64,000 nucleotides of DNA from CBDESM01 sp965205165 (lineage in GTDB: Bacteria; Chloroflexota; Dehalococcoidia; Bin125), in contig OZ242037.1 of assembly GCA_965205165.1 (NCBI GenBank), positions 1,984,001-2,048,000 of the forward strand, read 5' to 3'. Below the pieces are notes generated by a model that was not told the DNA's origin, did no database searches, and saw nothing but the letters and a program-made list of their open reading frames with translations. This document shows, in pieces, positions 47,236 through 55,543 of the stretch. Positions within the stretch are counted from its first letter, which is position 1. Each line of letters opens with the position of its first letter. Made by a program: the position numbers and the translations under genes.

Positions 47236-48486
47236 CTATTCCAGCGTAAACGGGCGCTGGTCGAGTTCGACGATTTCGCCGCCTCGGATCTCCCAGATGC
47301 CGATCCAGCCGCTGATGATGTCGCCGTCATCGTTCCAATCGACGGAGGTGCCCGCGCCCTCGTAGTTGACGTCCTCGCCGTCTCGGATCAGTTCGAGCGC
47401 GCGGGCAATGCCGTCCGCGCCCGCGATCACGTCTTCGCCGCCGGGGCCGGCGACCTCGCGCAGGCGGTCGCGGATGGCCTCGCCGTCGGTCGAACCCGCC
47501 GCCTCGGCCGCGAGCATGATCGCGATGGCCGCGTCGTAGGACTCGCGCACGAACGGGTTGGGCGGCAGCGATCCGTGGCGCTCGACGTAGGCCGCGTTCC
47601 AAGCGCGCAGGGATGCCGTTTCGGGGCCGCCGATCGGCGCCGTGCCGCGCATCCCCTCGAGGTTCTCCGCCCCGACCGCCTCGATCACGTCCGGGCTCTT
47701 GGTGCCGTCGACGAACAGGAAGCGGCTGAAGATGCCGTTCTCGACGGCCTCGCGGACGAAGACCTCGGCGTGGCGCGGGTAGGCGATCGCGACGAGCGCC
47801 TCCGCGCCGTTGGCGGCGGCGCGCTGCAATTCGGAGAGGTAGGCGGTCTGGCCGTACTCGAAGGCGACCAGTTCCGCCTCGCCGGCGAACGCCGCGGCGA
47901 ACACCTCGGAGAGGCCTTGGCCGTAGGGGTTGTCGACGTAGAGCACGCCGACCTTGGCGTAGCCCTGCTCCTCGGCGAGGTCGGCCAGCACCTCGCCCTG
48001 CGCGATGTCGGAGAGCGTGGTGCGGAAGAGGAAGCCGTCGTCGTCCGCGGTGGAGAAGAGCGGCGACGTGGCGGCGGGCGAGATCACCGGGATCCGCGCC
48101 GGCTTGGCGATCGAGCCGGTGATGCCGATCGCGAGCGCGTCGTCGATCGGCCCGATGATCGCGTGCGCGCCCTCGATCTCGACCAAGCGCCGCGCTTCCT
48201 CGATCGCGACCGCCGGGTCGAGCCGGGTATCGCCCGTGGCCAGCGAGACTGGCCGGCCGAGCACGCCGCCGGCGGCGTTGACGTGATCGATGGCGAGGCG
48301 GACGCCGGTCTCCATCGCCGGCCCCCATTCGGCCAGGTCGCCGGTGTAATCGAGCAGGAAGGCGAGCCGCAGGCCGTCCTCATCCTCGGCCTGGCCGCCG
48401 TTGCCGCCGCAGGACGAGGCCGCGAATGCCAGCGCGAGCAGCAGCGCGGCTGCCCGCGCCGGCATTGAACGGAGCGCGGGGCGCAT
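47236..48486 (-). CDS. Substrate-binding lipoprotein, LivK-like
   Basis: Binding protein of 416 aa. The lipobox cysteine is at residue 26 (AASSCGG) from the ATG at 48486, or residue 19 if the second methionine (MPARAA) is used. The type I fold begins with LRLAFLLDYTGDLAEWGPAM. It has RRLVEIEGAHAIIGPIDDAL, VISPAATSPL and LYVDNPYGQGL and ends with the shared SVDWNDDGDIISGWIGIWE. The sequence is close to the second half of the tandem double protein encoded upstream (48509-51058), which suggests duplication. It begins 22 bp after the stop of that gene. Confidence 0.9.
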   Translation of the reverse strand: MRPALRSMPARAAALLLALAFAASSCGGNGGQAEDEDGLRLAFLLDYTGDLAEWGPAMETGVRLAIDHVNAAGGVLGRPVSLATGDTRLDPAVAIEEARRLVEIEGAHAIIGPIDDALAIGITGSIAKPARIPVISPAATSPLFSTADDDGFLFRTTLSDIAQGEVLADLAEEQGYAKVGVLYVDNPYGQGLSEVFAAAFAGEAELVAFEYGQTAYLSELQRAAANGAEALVAIAYPRHAEVFVREAVENGIFSRFLFVDGTKSPDVIEAVGAENLEGMRGTAPIGGPETASLRAWNAAYVERHGSLPPNPFVRESYDAAIAIMLAAEAAGSTDGEAIRDRLREVAGPGGEDVIAGADGIARALELIRDGEDVNYEGAGTSVDWNDDGDIISGWIGIWEIRGGEIVELDQRPFTLE

Positions 48487-48508
48487 CGGATGGCGGAGCG
48501 TCGCCCGA

Positions 48509-51058
48509 TCAGCGCAGGCTGAACTGCCGCTCGTCGACGTCGACGATCTCGCCGTCGCGGTACTCCCAGATGCCGACCCAGCCGCTGGTGACGTCGCCGT
48601 CGCGGTTCCAGTCGAGCGAGGTGGCGGCGCCCTCGTAGTTCACGTCGTCGCCGCCGCGGACCAGTTCGAGCGCGCGGGCGATGCCGGCGGCGCCGGGCAG
48701 GACGTCCTCGCCGCCGGGCGCGGCCACGCGCAGCAGGGTGTCGCGGATCAGGCGGCCGTCGGTGGTGCCGGCGACCTCGACCGCGAGCATCAGGGCGATG
48801 GCCGCGTCGTAGGCCTCGCGCACGAACGGGAGCGTCGGCAGTTCGCCGTACTCGTCGGTGTAGGCGTCGTTCCAAGCTTGGATGGCCGGCGTTTCGGGGC
48901 CGCCGACGGGCGCGGTGCCGCGCATGCGGTCGAGTTCGTCGGGGAAGGCGGCGACCAGCTCCTGGCTGCGGGTGCCGTCGACGAAGACGAACTGGCTGAA
49001 GAGTTCGTTCTCGATCGCCTCGCGCAGGTAGGTCTCGGCCTCGACCGGGTAGGAGATGGCGACCAGCGCGTCGGCCCCGCCGGCCGCGGCCTGCTGGAGC
49101 TCGGAGAGGTAGCTGGTCTGGCCGTCCTCGATGGCGACCAGCACATAGGTCTCGGTGTAGTTGGCCCCGAAGGATTCGGCCAGCCCCTGCCCGTAGGGGT
49201 TGTTGATGTAGATCACGCCCACGTTGTCGAAACCCTCGTCGCCGACCAGCTCGGCGAGAACCACGCCCTGCGCCGCGTCGGAGATGGTGCTGCGGAAGAG
49301 GTAGCCGTCGTCGTCCGCGATGGAGATCTGCGGCGAGGTGGCCGAGGGCGAGATCGTGGGGATGCGGCTGACGGAGGTGATCGCCTCCGACACGGCCAGG
49401 GTGACCCCGCTCGCCAGCGGGCCGACGATGCCGTCCACGCCCTCGATCTCGATCAGCCGGCGGGCCTCCTCGATCGCGGCGGTGCTGTCCAGCTGCGTGT
49501 CGCCCACGACCAGCCGGACCGGGCGGCCGAGCACCCCGCCGGCGTCGTTGACGTGCTGCACCGCGAGGCGGACGCCGGTTTCGATCGCCGGCCCGAACTC
49601 CGCGATCGCGCCGGAGTAGTCGGCCAGGAAGCCGAGCGTGAATTCGGGGTCCGACGGCGTCGGCTGGACCACCTGGAAGCCGCCGGCGAGGTCGATCGCG
49701 GTCGTGCGCAGGTCGACGATCTCGCCGTCGCTGTATCCCCAGATGCCGATGTAGCCGGTCGTGACGTCGCCGTCGCCGTTCCAGTTCAGCGTCGTGGCCG
49801 AGCCTTCGAGGTCGACGTCGGAGCCCCCGCGGATCGCGTCGAGCGCGGCGGAGAGGCCGTCCGGCCCGGCGTCGAAGCGGTCGCCGCCCGGGTTGCCGAT
49901 CTCGACCAGCGCGTCGCGGATGGCGGCGCCGTCGGGCGAGCCGGCCCGCTCGGCGGCGAGCGCGATGGCCGCGGCCGCGTCGTAGGACTCGCGCACGAAC
50001 GGGAGCGGCGAGAGCGCGCCGTACTCGGCGACGTAGGCGTCGTCCCAGGCCTGCGTGGCCGCCGAGGCCGGACCGCCCGTCGGGGCCGTGCCGGTCGAGC
50101 CGTCGAGCGCGTCGGGGAAGGCGTCGACCAGATCCTGGCTGCGGGTGCCGTCGACGAAGAGGAAGCGGCTGAAGATGTCGTTCTCCAGCGCCTCGCGGAT
50201 GATGATCTCGGCCTCGACCGGGAAGGCGATCACGACCAGCGCCTGGCCGCCGCCGTCCGCGGCGGCGCGGATCTCGGAGAGGTAGGAGGCCTGCCCTTGG
50301 GCGAAGCCCACGCCGGCCACCTGGCCGCCGTAGGCGTCGAGGAAGGCGTCGTGCAGCCCCTGCCCGTAGGGGTCGTTGATGAAGACGACGCCGACCCGGG
50401 AGTAGCCCTCGTCCACGGCGAGCTGGGCCAGCACGGGCCCCTGCGCCGCGTCGGACACGGTGCTGCGGAAGGTGAAGCCGTTGTCCTGCAGCAGGCTCAG
50501 CTGCGGCGAGGTGGCGGAGGGCGAGATGATCGGCACGCCGGAGGCGGCGCTGACCGCGTCGGAGACCGCGATCGTGTTGCCGCTGGTCAGCGGCCCGACG
50601 ATCGCGTGGACGCCCTCGATCTCGATCAGGCGGCGCGCCTCTTCGACCGCGAGGTTCGCGTCGGCGCCGGTGTCGCCGGTGACCAGCTCGACCGGGCGGC
50701 CCCAGACGCCGCCGGCCGCGTTGACGTGCGCGATCGCAAGCCGCACCGCGTCCTCGGTGACCGGGCCGAACTCGGCCAGCGAGCCGGTGTAGGTGGAGAG
50801 CAGGCCGATCTTGAGCGCCGGCCCCTCGCCGGCCGGAGCCGCGGCCTGATCTTGCTGATCATCGCCCGAATCCGCCGGAGCCGCCGCCGGCTCGTCCTGC
50901 TGTTCCGGCTGCTCGGCCGGCGCCGGCGCGGGCTGCTCGGCCTGCTGTTGATCGACGTCGTCGCTGCATGCGGCGGCGAGGCTGAACGCCAAGGCCAAAA
51001 GAGCGGCGAACGCCGCCAAGCGGAACCCGCGGTTCCGCGCTGCGAAGAAGGCGCGCAT
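48509..51058 (-). CDS. Tandem double substrate-binding lipoprotein (two LivK-like domains)
   Basis: Protein of 849 aa, about twice the length of a normal LivK. The lipobox cysteine is residue 31 (SLAAACSDD), then a long Gln/Pro/Ala/Glu linker to about residue 80. Binding domain 1 covers roughly 82-455 (LKIGLLSTYTGSLAEFGP to TGYIGIWGYSDGEIVDL). After a linker of about 15 residues, domain 2 covers roughly 472-849 (FTLGFLADYSGAIAEFGP to VGIWEYRDGEIVDVDE). Both domains have the EIEGV-IVGPL and SPSATSPQ segments, so both look able to bind a ligand. Fusion of two type I domains on one lipid anchor is unusual. The frame is continuous, with no sign of a lost stop codon between two recent copies, since the halves have clearly diverged. 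Confidence 0.92.
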   Translation of the reverse strand: MRAFFAARNRGFRLAAFAALLALAFSLAAACSDDVDQQQAEQPAPAPAEQPEQQDEPAAAPADSGDDQQDQAAAPAGEGPALKIGLLSTYTGSLAEFGPVTEDAVRLAIAHVNAAGGVWGRPVELVTGDTGADANLAVEEARRLIEIEGVHAIVGPLTSGNTIAVSDAVSAASGVPIISPSATSPQLSLLQDNGFTFRSTVSDAAQGPVLAQLAVDEGYSRVGVVFINDPYGQGLHDAFLDAYGGQVAGVGFAQGQASYLSEIRAAADGGGQALVVIAFPVEAEIIIREALENDIFSRFLFVDGTRSQDLVDAFPDALDGSTGTAPTGGPASAATQAWDDAYVAEYGALSPLPFVRESYDAAAAIALAAERAGSPDGAAIRDALVEIGNPGGDRFDAGPDGLSAALDAIRGGSDVDLEGSATTLNWNGDGDVTTGYIGIWGYSDGEIVDLRTTAIDLAGGFQVVQPTPSDPEFTLGFLADYSGAIAEFGPAIETGVRLAVQHVNDAGGVLGRPVRLVVGDTQLDSTAAIEEARRLIEIEGVDGIVGPLASGVTLAVSEAITSVSRIPTISPSATSPQISIADDDGYLFRSTISDAAQGVVLAELVGDEGFDNVGVIYINNPYGQGLAESFGANYTETYVLVAIEDGQTSYLSELQQAAAGGADALVAISYPVEAETYLREAIENELFSQFVFVDGTRSQELVAAFPDELDRMRGTAPVGGPETPAIQAWNDAYTDEYGELPTLPFVREAYDAAIALMLAVEVAGTTDGRLIRDTLLRVAAPGGEDVLPGAAGIARALELVRGGDDVNYEGAATSLDWNRDGDVTSGWVGIWEYRDGEIVDVDERQFSLR

Positions 51059-51126
51059 GGACTATTCCCCCGGTTCGGTCGCGAGAAGGTTCGGATGGCG
51101 GCGATCCGCCGCCGCCTGCAAGATGC

Positions 51127-51132
51127 TGTATA
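51127..51132 (-). promoter_or_regulatory. -10-like box TATACA before the double binding protein gene
   Basis: TATACA on the minus strand is 68 nt before the ATG at 51058 and directly follows the hairpin at 51139-51159. It may start a separate transcript for the last three binding-protein genes. Confidence 0.3.
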
Positions 51133-51138
51133 TCACGT

Positions 51139-51159
51139 GCCGCCCGTAAGTACGGCGGC
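51139..51159 (-). terminator. Hairpin after the binding-protein gene ending at 51165
   Basis: GCCGCC and GTA pair with TAC and GGCGGC across a very short centre, with one bulged C, 5 bp beyond the stop codon. No T-run follows, so it would be a weak or rho-assisted terminator, or an attenuator. Confidence 0.35.
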
Positions 51160-51164
51160 GCCCG

Positions 51165-52613
51165 CTACTCGGCCCCGATCCGCTCGGGCTCGATCCGGAT
51201 GTCGAAGTCGCGGACGCGCACGATCGCGCCGTCCTGGAACCGCCAGTACTCCATGTGGCCGAGGATGATGTCGCCGTTGGGTCCCCAGTCGAGCGCGGTC
51301 GCCTCGCCGTCCAAGTCGATCTCCCGTCCCGCCCGGATCGCGGCCAGAGCCCCCGCGACTCCGTCCGCGGAAGCGGGGAAGCGCTCGCCGGGCGGCCCGC
51401 CCACGGCCGGCAGCGCGTTGCGGATCAGCGTGCCGTCCGCGCTGCCCGCCCGCTCGGCCGCCAGCATCAGCGCGATCGCCGCGTCGTAGGCCTCGCGCGG
51501 GTTGGCGAAGGCATCGGACGGATCCTCGTCGAACATCGCCCGGTAGTCGGCCTCCCAGCGCCCCTCCGCCTCGGTCACGTGCCGGCCCACGTAGGCGACG
51601 CCCTCCGCGCCCTCCAGTTCGCCGGGGAACTGTTCGTAGATGTCGATCCGCTTGTTGGTGTGCTCGAACAGGTAGGTGTCGAAGGCGTCGAGCTCCGACG
51701 CGGCCCGCAGGATCGCGATCGTCTCGTCGGGCACGGTGATCAGCACCAGCACGCGCGCGCCGCCCGCGGCCGCCTCCGCCGCCTTGGCTGCATAGTCGCT
51801 CCCGCCCGGATCCAGCGCGACGGAGGCCGCCTGCCCGTGGTAGCGCTCGCTGAAGTGCCGGTGCAGCGCCCTGCCCCAGAGGTCGTTCCGGTAGATCACG
51901 GCGACTTCGTCGTAGCCCTCCTCTTCCGCCAGCTGCGCGAGCACGTCCGCCTGCGCCGCGTCGGAGATGATCGTGCGGAACACGTAGCCGTCGTCGTCCA
52001 AAGCCGTCACGATCGGCGCGGTGGCCGAGGGCGAGACGAAGGGGACGCCGAACTCCGGCGCGACGGTCTCGCCGACCGCTTGCAGGCTCCGGCTCGTGAT
52101 CGGCCCCACGACCGCGTGCACGCCCTCCTCCACGATCAGCCGCCGCGCCTCGACGACGGCCGCCTCCGCATCCCCGCCGGTGTCCGCGATCGCCAGTTCG
52201 ACCGGGCGGCCCCAGACGCCGCCGGCCGCGTTCACGTGCTCGACCGCGAGCCGCGCCCCGTGCTCGATCCGGAGGGCGTACTCGTTGAACGCTTCGAACG
52301 GCGAGCTGCGGATGCCGAGCACGCCCAGCTTGAACGCGGCCCCGCCTCCTCCCGCCTCGACCGGCGAGCTGTAGAGCCAGCGGCCGGGCTCGGGATCCGC
52401 GGGGACGAAGCGGCGCTCCGGGCGCAGCGGCACGCCCCATGCGCCGTCCGCATCGCGGATCTGCACGGCGATTTCGCCACGCCCGTCCTCGAGCTGCTGG
52501 AACGCGACGCGGACGTCGCCGCTCCCCGATTGCCCGAGCGAGAGGCCGAGCGCGATTGCGCCGAAGATCGCTCCCAGCAGGAGCAGCGCGGCGGTTCGCT
52601 TCTTGCCGGTCAC
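51165..52613 (-). CDS. Membrane-anchored LivK-like binding protein with N-terminal shared module
   Basis: Protein of 482 aa starting at GTG 52613, 1 bp after the stop of the preceding gene. Residues 7-27 are hydrophobic without a lipobox cysteine, so a membrane anchor or an uncleaved signal is likely. Residues 34-86 are the shared module (LEDGRGEIAVQIR, DGAWG, PGRWLYSSPV). The type I binding fold starts near residue 95 (FKLGVLGIRSSPFEAFNEYA) and includes RRLIVEEGVHAVVGPITS, SPSATAPI and IYRNDLWGRAL. It ends with ALDWGPNGDIILGHMEYWRF. The ligand is unknown. It is fifth in the row of binding-protein genes on this strand. Confidence 0.88.
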   Translation of the reverse strand: MTGKKRTAALLLLGAIFGAIALGLSLGQSGSGDVRVAFQQLEDGRGEIAVQIRDADGAWGVPLRPERRFVPADPEPGRWLYSSPVEAGGGGAAFKLGVLGIRSSPFEAFNEYALRIEHGARLAVEHVNAAGGVWGRPVELAIADTGGDAEAAVVEARRLIVEEGVHAVVGPITSRSLQAVGETVAPEFGVPFVSPSATAPIVTALDDDGYVFRTIISDAAQADVLAQLAEEEGYDEVAVIYRNDLWGRALHRHFSERYHGQAASVALDPGGSDYAAKAAEAAAGGARVLVLITVPDETIAILRAASELDAFDTYLFEHTNKRIDIYEQFPGELEGAEGVAYVGRHVTEAEGRWEADYRAMFDEDPSDAFANPREAYDAAIALMLAAERAGSADGTLIRNALPAVGGPPGERFPASADGVAGALAAIRAGREIDLDGEATALDWGPNGDIILGHMEYWRFQDGAIVRVRDFDIRIEPERIGAE

Positions 52614-52614
52614 G

Positions 52615-54036
52615 CTATTCGAGCTCGATCCGGTCTTCGAACTCGCGGATCACCTCGATCTCGCCCTCGCGGAAGCGCCAGATTTGGATGTGCGCGCTGA
52701 CGATGTCCCCGTTCCGGTCCCAATCGAGCGAGGTCGCCTCGCCGTCGAGATCGATGTCTTCGCCTCGCCGGATCGCCGCCAGCGCGTCGCGGATGCCGTC
52801 CCTCGAGGCGGGGTAGCGGTCGCCCGGCGGGTTGGAGACGGTCCGCAGCGCGTCGCGGATCGCGACGCCGTCGTTCACGCCCGCGTACTCGGCGGCCAGC
52901 ATCAGCACCGCCGCCGCGTCGTACGGCTCGCGCTGCACGTAGCTGGGCGCGACGCCGTACTCGTTGGTGAACTGCTCCTCCCAATGGCCCTCCGCTTCGC
53001 TGACGTGCTTGCCGATGAAGTCGACCCCGTGCGCGCCCTCCAGCAGCTCCGGGTTGACCTCGTAGACCTCGGTCAGGCGCAGCGCTTGGATCAGCAGGAT
53101 GTAGTCGAAGGCATCCGCGGGCGCGGCCCGGAAGAAGTCCTTGGCGTCGTCGACGTCGGTGAGCATGACCAGCGCCTTGATGCCGCTGGCCGCGGCCTCT
53201 TCAGCGGCCGCGGCCGCTTCCTCCGAGCTGTGGGGCGTCACGGCGATCTTCGTCACCGTGCCGGCGAAATGACTCTCGAAGTGATCGAGCAGGTGCCGGC
53301 CCCATGAATCAGTCCAGTGGACGGCCACGATCTCGTCGTCGTGCCCCTCGTCGTGCGCGAGCTTGGCCAGCTCGTCGGCGATGAACGTGTCGGAGATGAT
53401 CGTGCGGAAGAGGAAGTCGTCGTCGCGCAGCTCGCTGATCGCGGGCGACGCGCCGCCGGGCATCACGAACGGCACCCGCAGATCCGCCGGCACGTAGTCG
53501 CCGAAGCCGGTCGCCACCAAGCTGTAGAGCGGCCCCACGATCGCGGTGACGCCGTGCTCGCGGACGAGCCTGCGGGCGGCGATGCCGGCCTGCACCGGGT
53601 CCGTCGCGGTGTCCTCGCGCACGTAGATCACCGGCTGCCCGAACACGCCGCCGGCCTCGTTGACGTGCTTGACCGCCAGCTTGAAGCCCGGCTCGGCGTT
53701 GTTGCCCCAGTAGCCGTCGCCCAGCCCGCTGAAGGGCAGCAGCATCCCCAGCTTCAGCGGTCCGGCCGCGGCCTCCGGCGGCGATGCCGGCGAGCTGTTC
53801 AGCCACCTGCCCGGCTCGGCGTCCGCCGGCTGGAAGCGCAGCTCCGGCCGCACCCGCTCGCCCCATCTGCCGTCATCGCCGCGGAATTGCACCGTCGCCT
53901 CGTTGCGGCCGTCCGCGAGCCGCCGCAGCGAGACCCGCACGTCGCCGTCCTCGTGGCTGGACGACAGGACGTAGCCCAGCGCGGCCGCGCCGATGACCAG
54001 CGGCGCCAGCAACGCCAATCCGCGTCGCCACGTCAT
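52615..54036 (-). CDS. Membrane-anchored LivK-like binding protein with N-terminal shared module
   Basis: Protein of 473 aa. Hydrophobic residues 7-25 lack a lipobox cysteine. The shared module spans residues 32-84 (LADGRNEATVQ, DGRWGERVRPELRF, PGRWLNSSP). The binding domain begins at LKLGMLLPFSGLGDGYWGNN and has RRLVREHGVTAIVGPLYSL, VMPGGASPA and VHWTDSWGRHLLDHF. It ends with SLDWDRNGDIVSAHIQIWRF. The start ATG is preceded by AAGGAG at good spacing. It is related to, but clearly diverged from, the flanking copies, so these are old duplicates probably with different ligands. Confidence 0.88.
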   Translation of the reverse strand: MTWRRGLALLAPLVIGAAALGYVLSSSHEDGDVRVSLRRLADGRNEATVQFRGDDGRWGERVRPELRFQPADAEPGRWLNSSPASPPEAAAGPLKLGMLLPFSGLGDGYWGNNAEPGFKLAVKHVNEAGGVFGQPVIYVREDTATDPVQAGIAARRLVREHGVTAIVGPLYSLVATGFGDYVPADLRVPFVMPGGASPAISELRDDDFLFRTIISDTFIADELAKLAHDEGHDDEIVAVHWTDSWGRHLLDHFESHFAGTVTKIAVTPHSSEEAAAAAEEAAASGIKALVMLTDVDDAKDFFRAAPADAFDYILLIQALRLTEVYEVNPELLEGAHGVDFIGKHVSEAEGHWEEQFTNEYGVAPSYVQREPYDAAAVLMLAAEYAGVNDGVAIRDALRTVSNPPGDRYPASRDGIRDALAAIRRGEDIDLDGEATSLDWDRNGDIVSAHIQIWRFREGEIEVIREFEDRIELE

Positions 54037-54078
54037 GCCCCGCTCCTTCCCCTGCCGCGCGCGGCGGTTCCGCTCGCG

Positions 54079-55491
54079 CTACTCCGCCGCCAAGTCGATT
54101 TCGACATGGCGGACATCTTCGATTTCGCCGCCGGCGAAGCGCCAGATCGTGATGTGCCCCCGCACGACGTCGCCGTTCGCGTCCCAATCCAGCGCGGTCG
54201 CCTCGCCGTCCAAGTCGATCTCGCGCCCGGCCCGCACGGCCGCCAGCGCGGCCGCGGCGCCCGCCCCGCTGGCCGGGTGCCGCTCGCCCGGCGGGCCGGC
54301 GATTGCCGGCAGGGCGTTCCGCAGCGCGGTGCCCTCCGCGGTGCCCGCCCGCTCGGCCGCCAGCATGATCGCCAGCGCCGCGTCGTACGCCTCGCGCGTG
54401 ACGTGCGAAATCGGATGGTGGCCGAACGCCTCGAAGAAGTCGGCCTCCCAGTGCCCCTCCGCCTCGGTCACGTGGCGGCCCGCGTAGAAGACCCCAAGCT
54501 GGCCCTCGAGCGCCTCGGGGAACGCGTCGTAGAGCTCCTGCCAGCGCCCGGCGCGGTGGAAGAGGAAGCGGTCGAACAGATCGAGCTCGACCGAGTCGCG
54601 CACCAGCTGCATCAGGTCCGCCTGCGAGGCGAGCAGGACCAGCGCCCGCGCGCCGCCGGCCGCCGCCTCGCGGATCTCCTCCGCGTACGAGTCCCGCGTC
54701 GGCTGGACGGCGACGCTCGACGCCTCGCCGTGGTAGTGGTCGATGAAGTGCCGGTGGAAGGCGCGGCCCCAAGCAGTGTCGCGGTAGACGACGGCGGCCT
54801 CGTCGATGCCCTCTTCGTCGGCCAGCTGCGCCAGCACGTCCACCTGCGCCGCGTCCGAGATGTAGGTGCGGAAGAAGTAGCCGTCGTCGTCGATCTCCGA
54901 TATCTCCGGCGACCCCGCCAGCGGCGAGATGAACGGCACGCCGTGGTAGGGGGCGACCTGCGTGCCGACGGCGATCGCCGCCTGGCTGAACATCGGCCCC
55001 ACCACGGCGTGGACGCCCCGCTCCTCGATCAGCCGGCGCGCCGCCGCGACGGCCGTATCGGGGTTCGCCCCGGTGTCCGCCGTGACCATCTCCACGGGCA
55101 TCCCGAACACGCCGCCGGCCGCGTTGACGTGGCGGACGGCGAGTTCGACGCCCAGGCTCGTTTCGCGCCCGAACGTTTCGCTCAGCGGCGTGGAGAATAT
55201 GCCGAGGAACCCGATCTTCAGGGGCTCGCGGCCGCCCGATCCGATCTGCAGCGGCGAGCTGTACAGCCAGCGCCCCGCTTCCGCATCCGCGGCTTGGTAG
55301 CGCTTCTCCGGGGTCAGCAGCTCGCCCCAGCCGCCGTCCGGATCGCGCTGCTGCAGCGCCACCTCGTTGCCGCCGCCGGGGAGCCGCTGGATCGCGATCC
55401 GCGCCTCGTTGCCCCCGTTCGACCCCATCACGGCCGCCAAGGCCGCCGCCCCCGCCGCGGCCCCGAGTGCCAGCCACGCGATCTTCCGCAT
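54079..55491 (-). CDS. Membrane-anchored LivK-like binding protein with N-terminal shared module
   Basis: Protein of 470 aa. Residues 5-22 form the hydrophobic anchor, with no cysteine. The shared module lies at 30-81 (LPGGGNEVALQQR, DGGWGELLTPEKRY, AGRWLYSSPL). The binding domain begins LKIGFLGIFSTPLSETFG and has RRLIEERGVHAVVGPMFS, ISPLAGSPE and VYRDTAWGRAFHRHF. It ends with ALDWDANGDVVRGHITIWRF. The AGGAGGGAGGAG stretch before the ATG gives a strong ribosome binding site. It is closest in layout to the proteins at 51165 and 52615. Confidence 0.88.
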   Translation of the reverse strand: MRKIAWLALGAAAGAAALAAVMGSNGGNEARIAIQRLPGGGNEVALQQRDPDGGWGELLTPEKRYQAADAEAGRWLYSSPLQIGSGGREPLKIGFLGIFSTPLSETFGRETSLGVELAVRHVNAAGGVFGMPVEMVTADTGANPDTAVAAARRLIEERGVHAVVGPMFSQAAIAVGTQVAPYHGVPFISPLAGSPEISEIDDDGYFFRTYISDAAQVDVLAQLADEEGIDEAAVVYRDTAWGRAFHRHFIDHYHGEASSVAVQPTRDSYAEEIREAAAGGARALVLLASQADLMQLVRDSVELDLFDRFLFHRAGRWQELYDAFPEALEGQLGVFYAGRHVTEAEGHWEADFFEAFGHHPISHVTREAYDAALAIMLAAERAGTAEGTALRNALPAIAGPPGERHPASGAGAAAALAAVRAGREIDLDGEATALDWDANGDVVRGHITIWRFAGGEIEDVRHVEIDLAAE

Positions 55492-55543
55492 GTCCGCTCC
55501 TCCCTCCTGCTGCGGGGATGCTACGGCACGCCCGGCTCCCGCA

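Noticed and set aside
48509..51058. Double binding protein explained as a sequencing error joining two genes
   Set aside because: The reading frame is continuous, the linker is short and protein-like, and the second half has no signal peptide or lipobox, so it never looks like a separate exported protein.
44503..51268. Long plus-strand open frames (about 1321 and 955 codons) across livM and the binding-protein genes
   Set aside because: They cover well-supported genes on the other strand or in another frame, and their translations are arginine/aspartate-rich without any recognisable motif.
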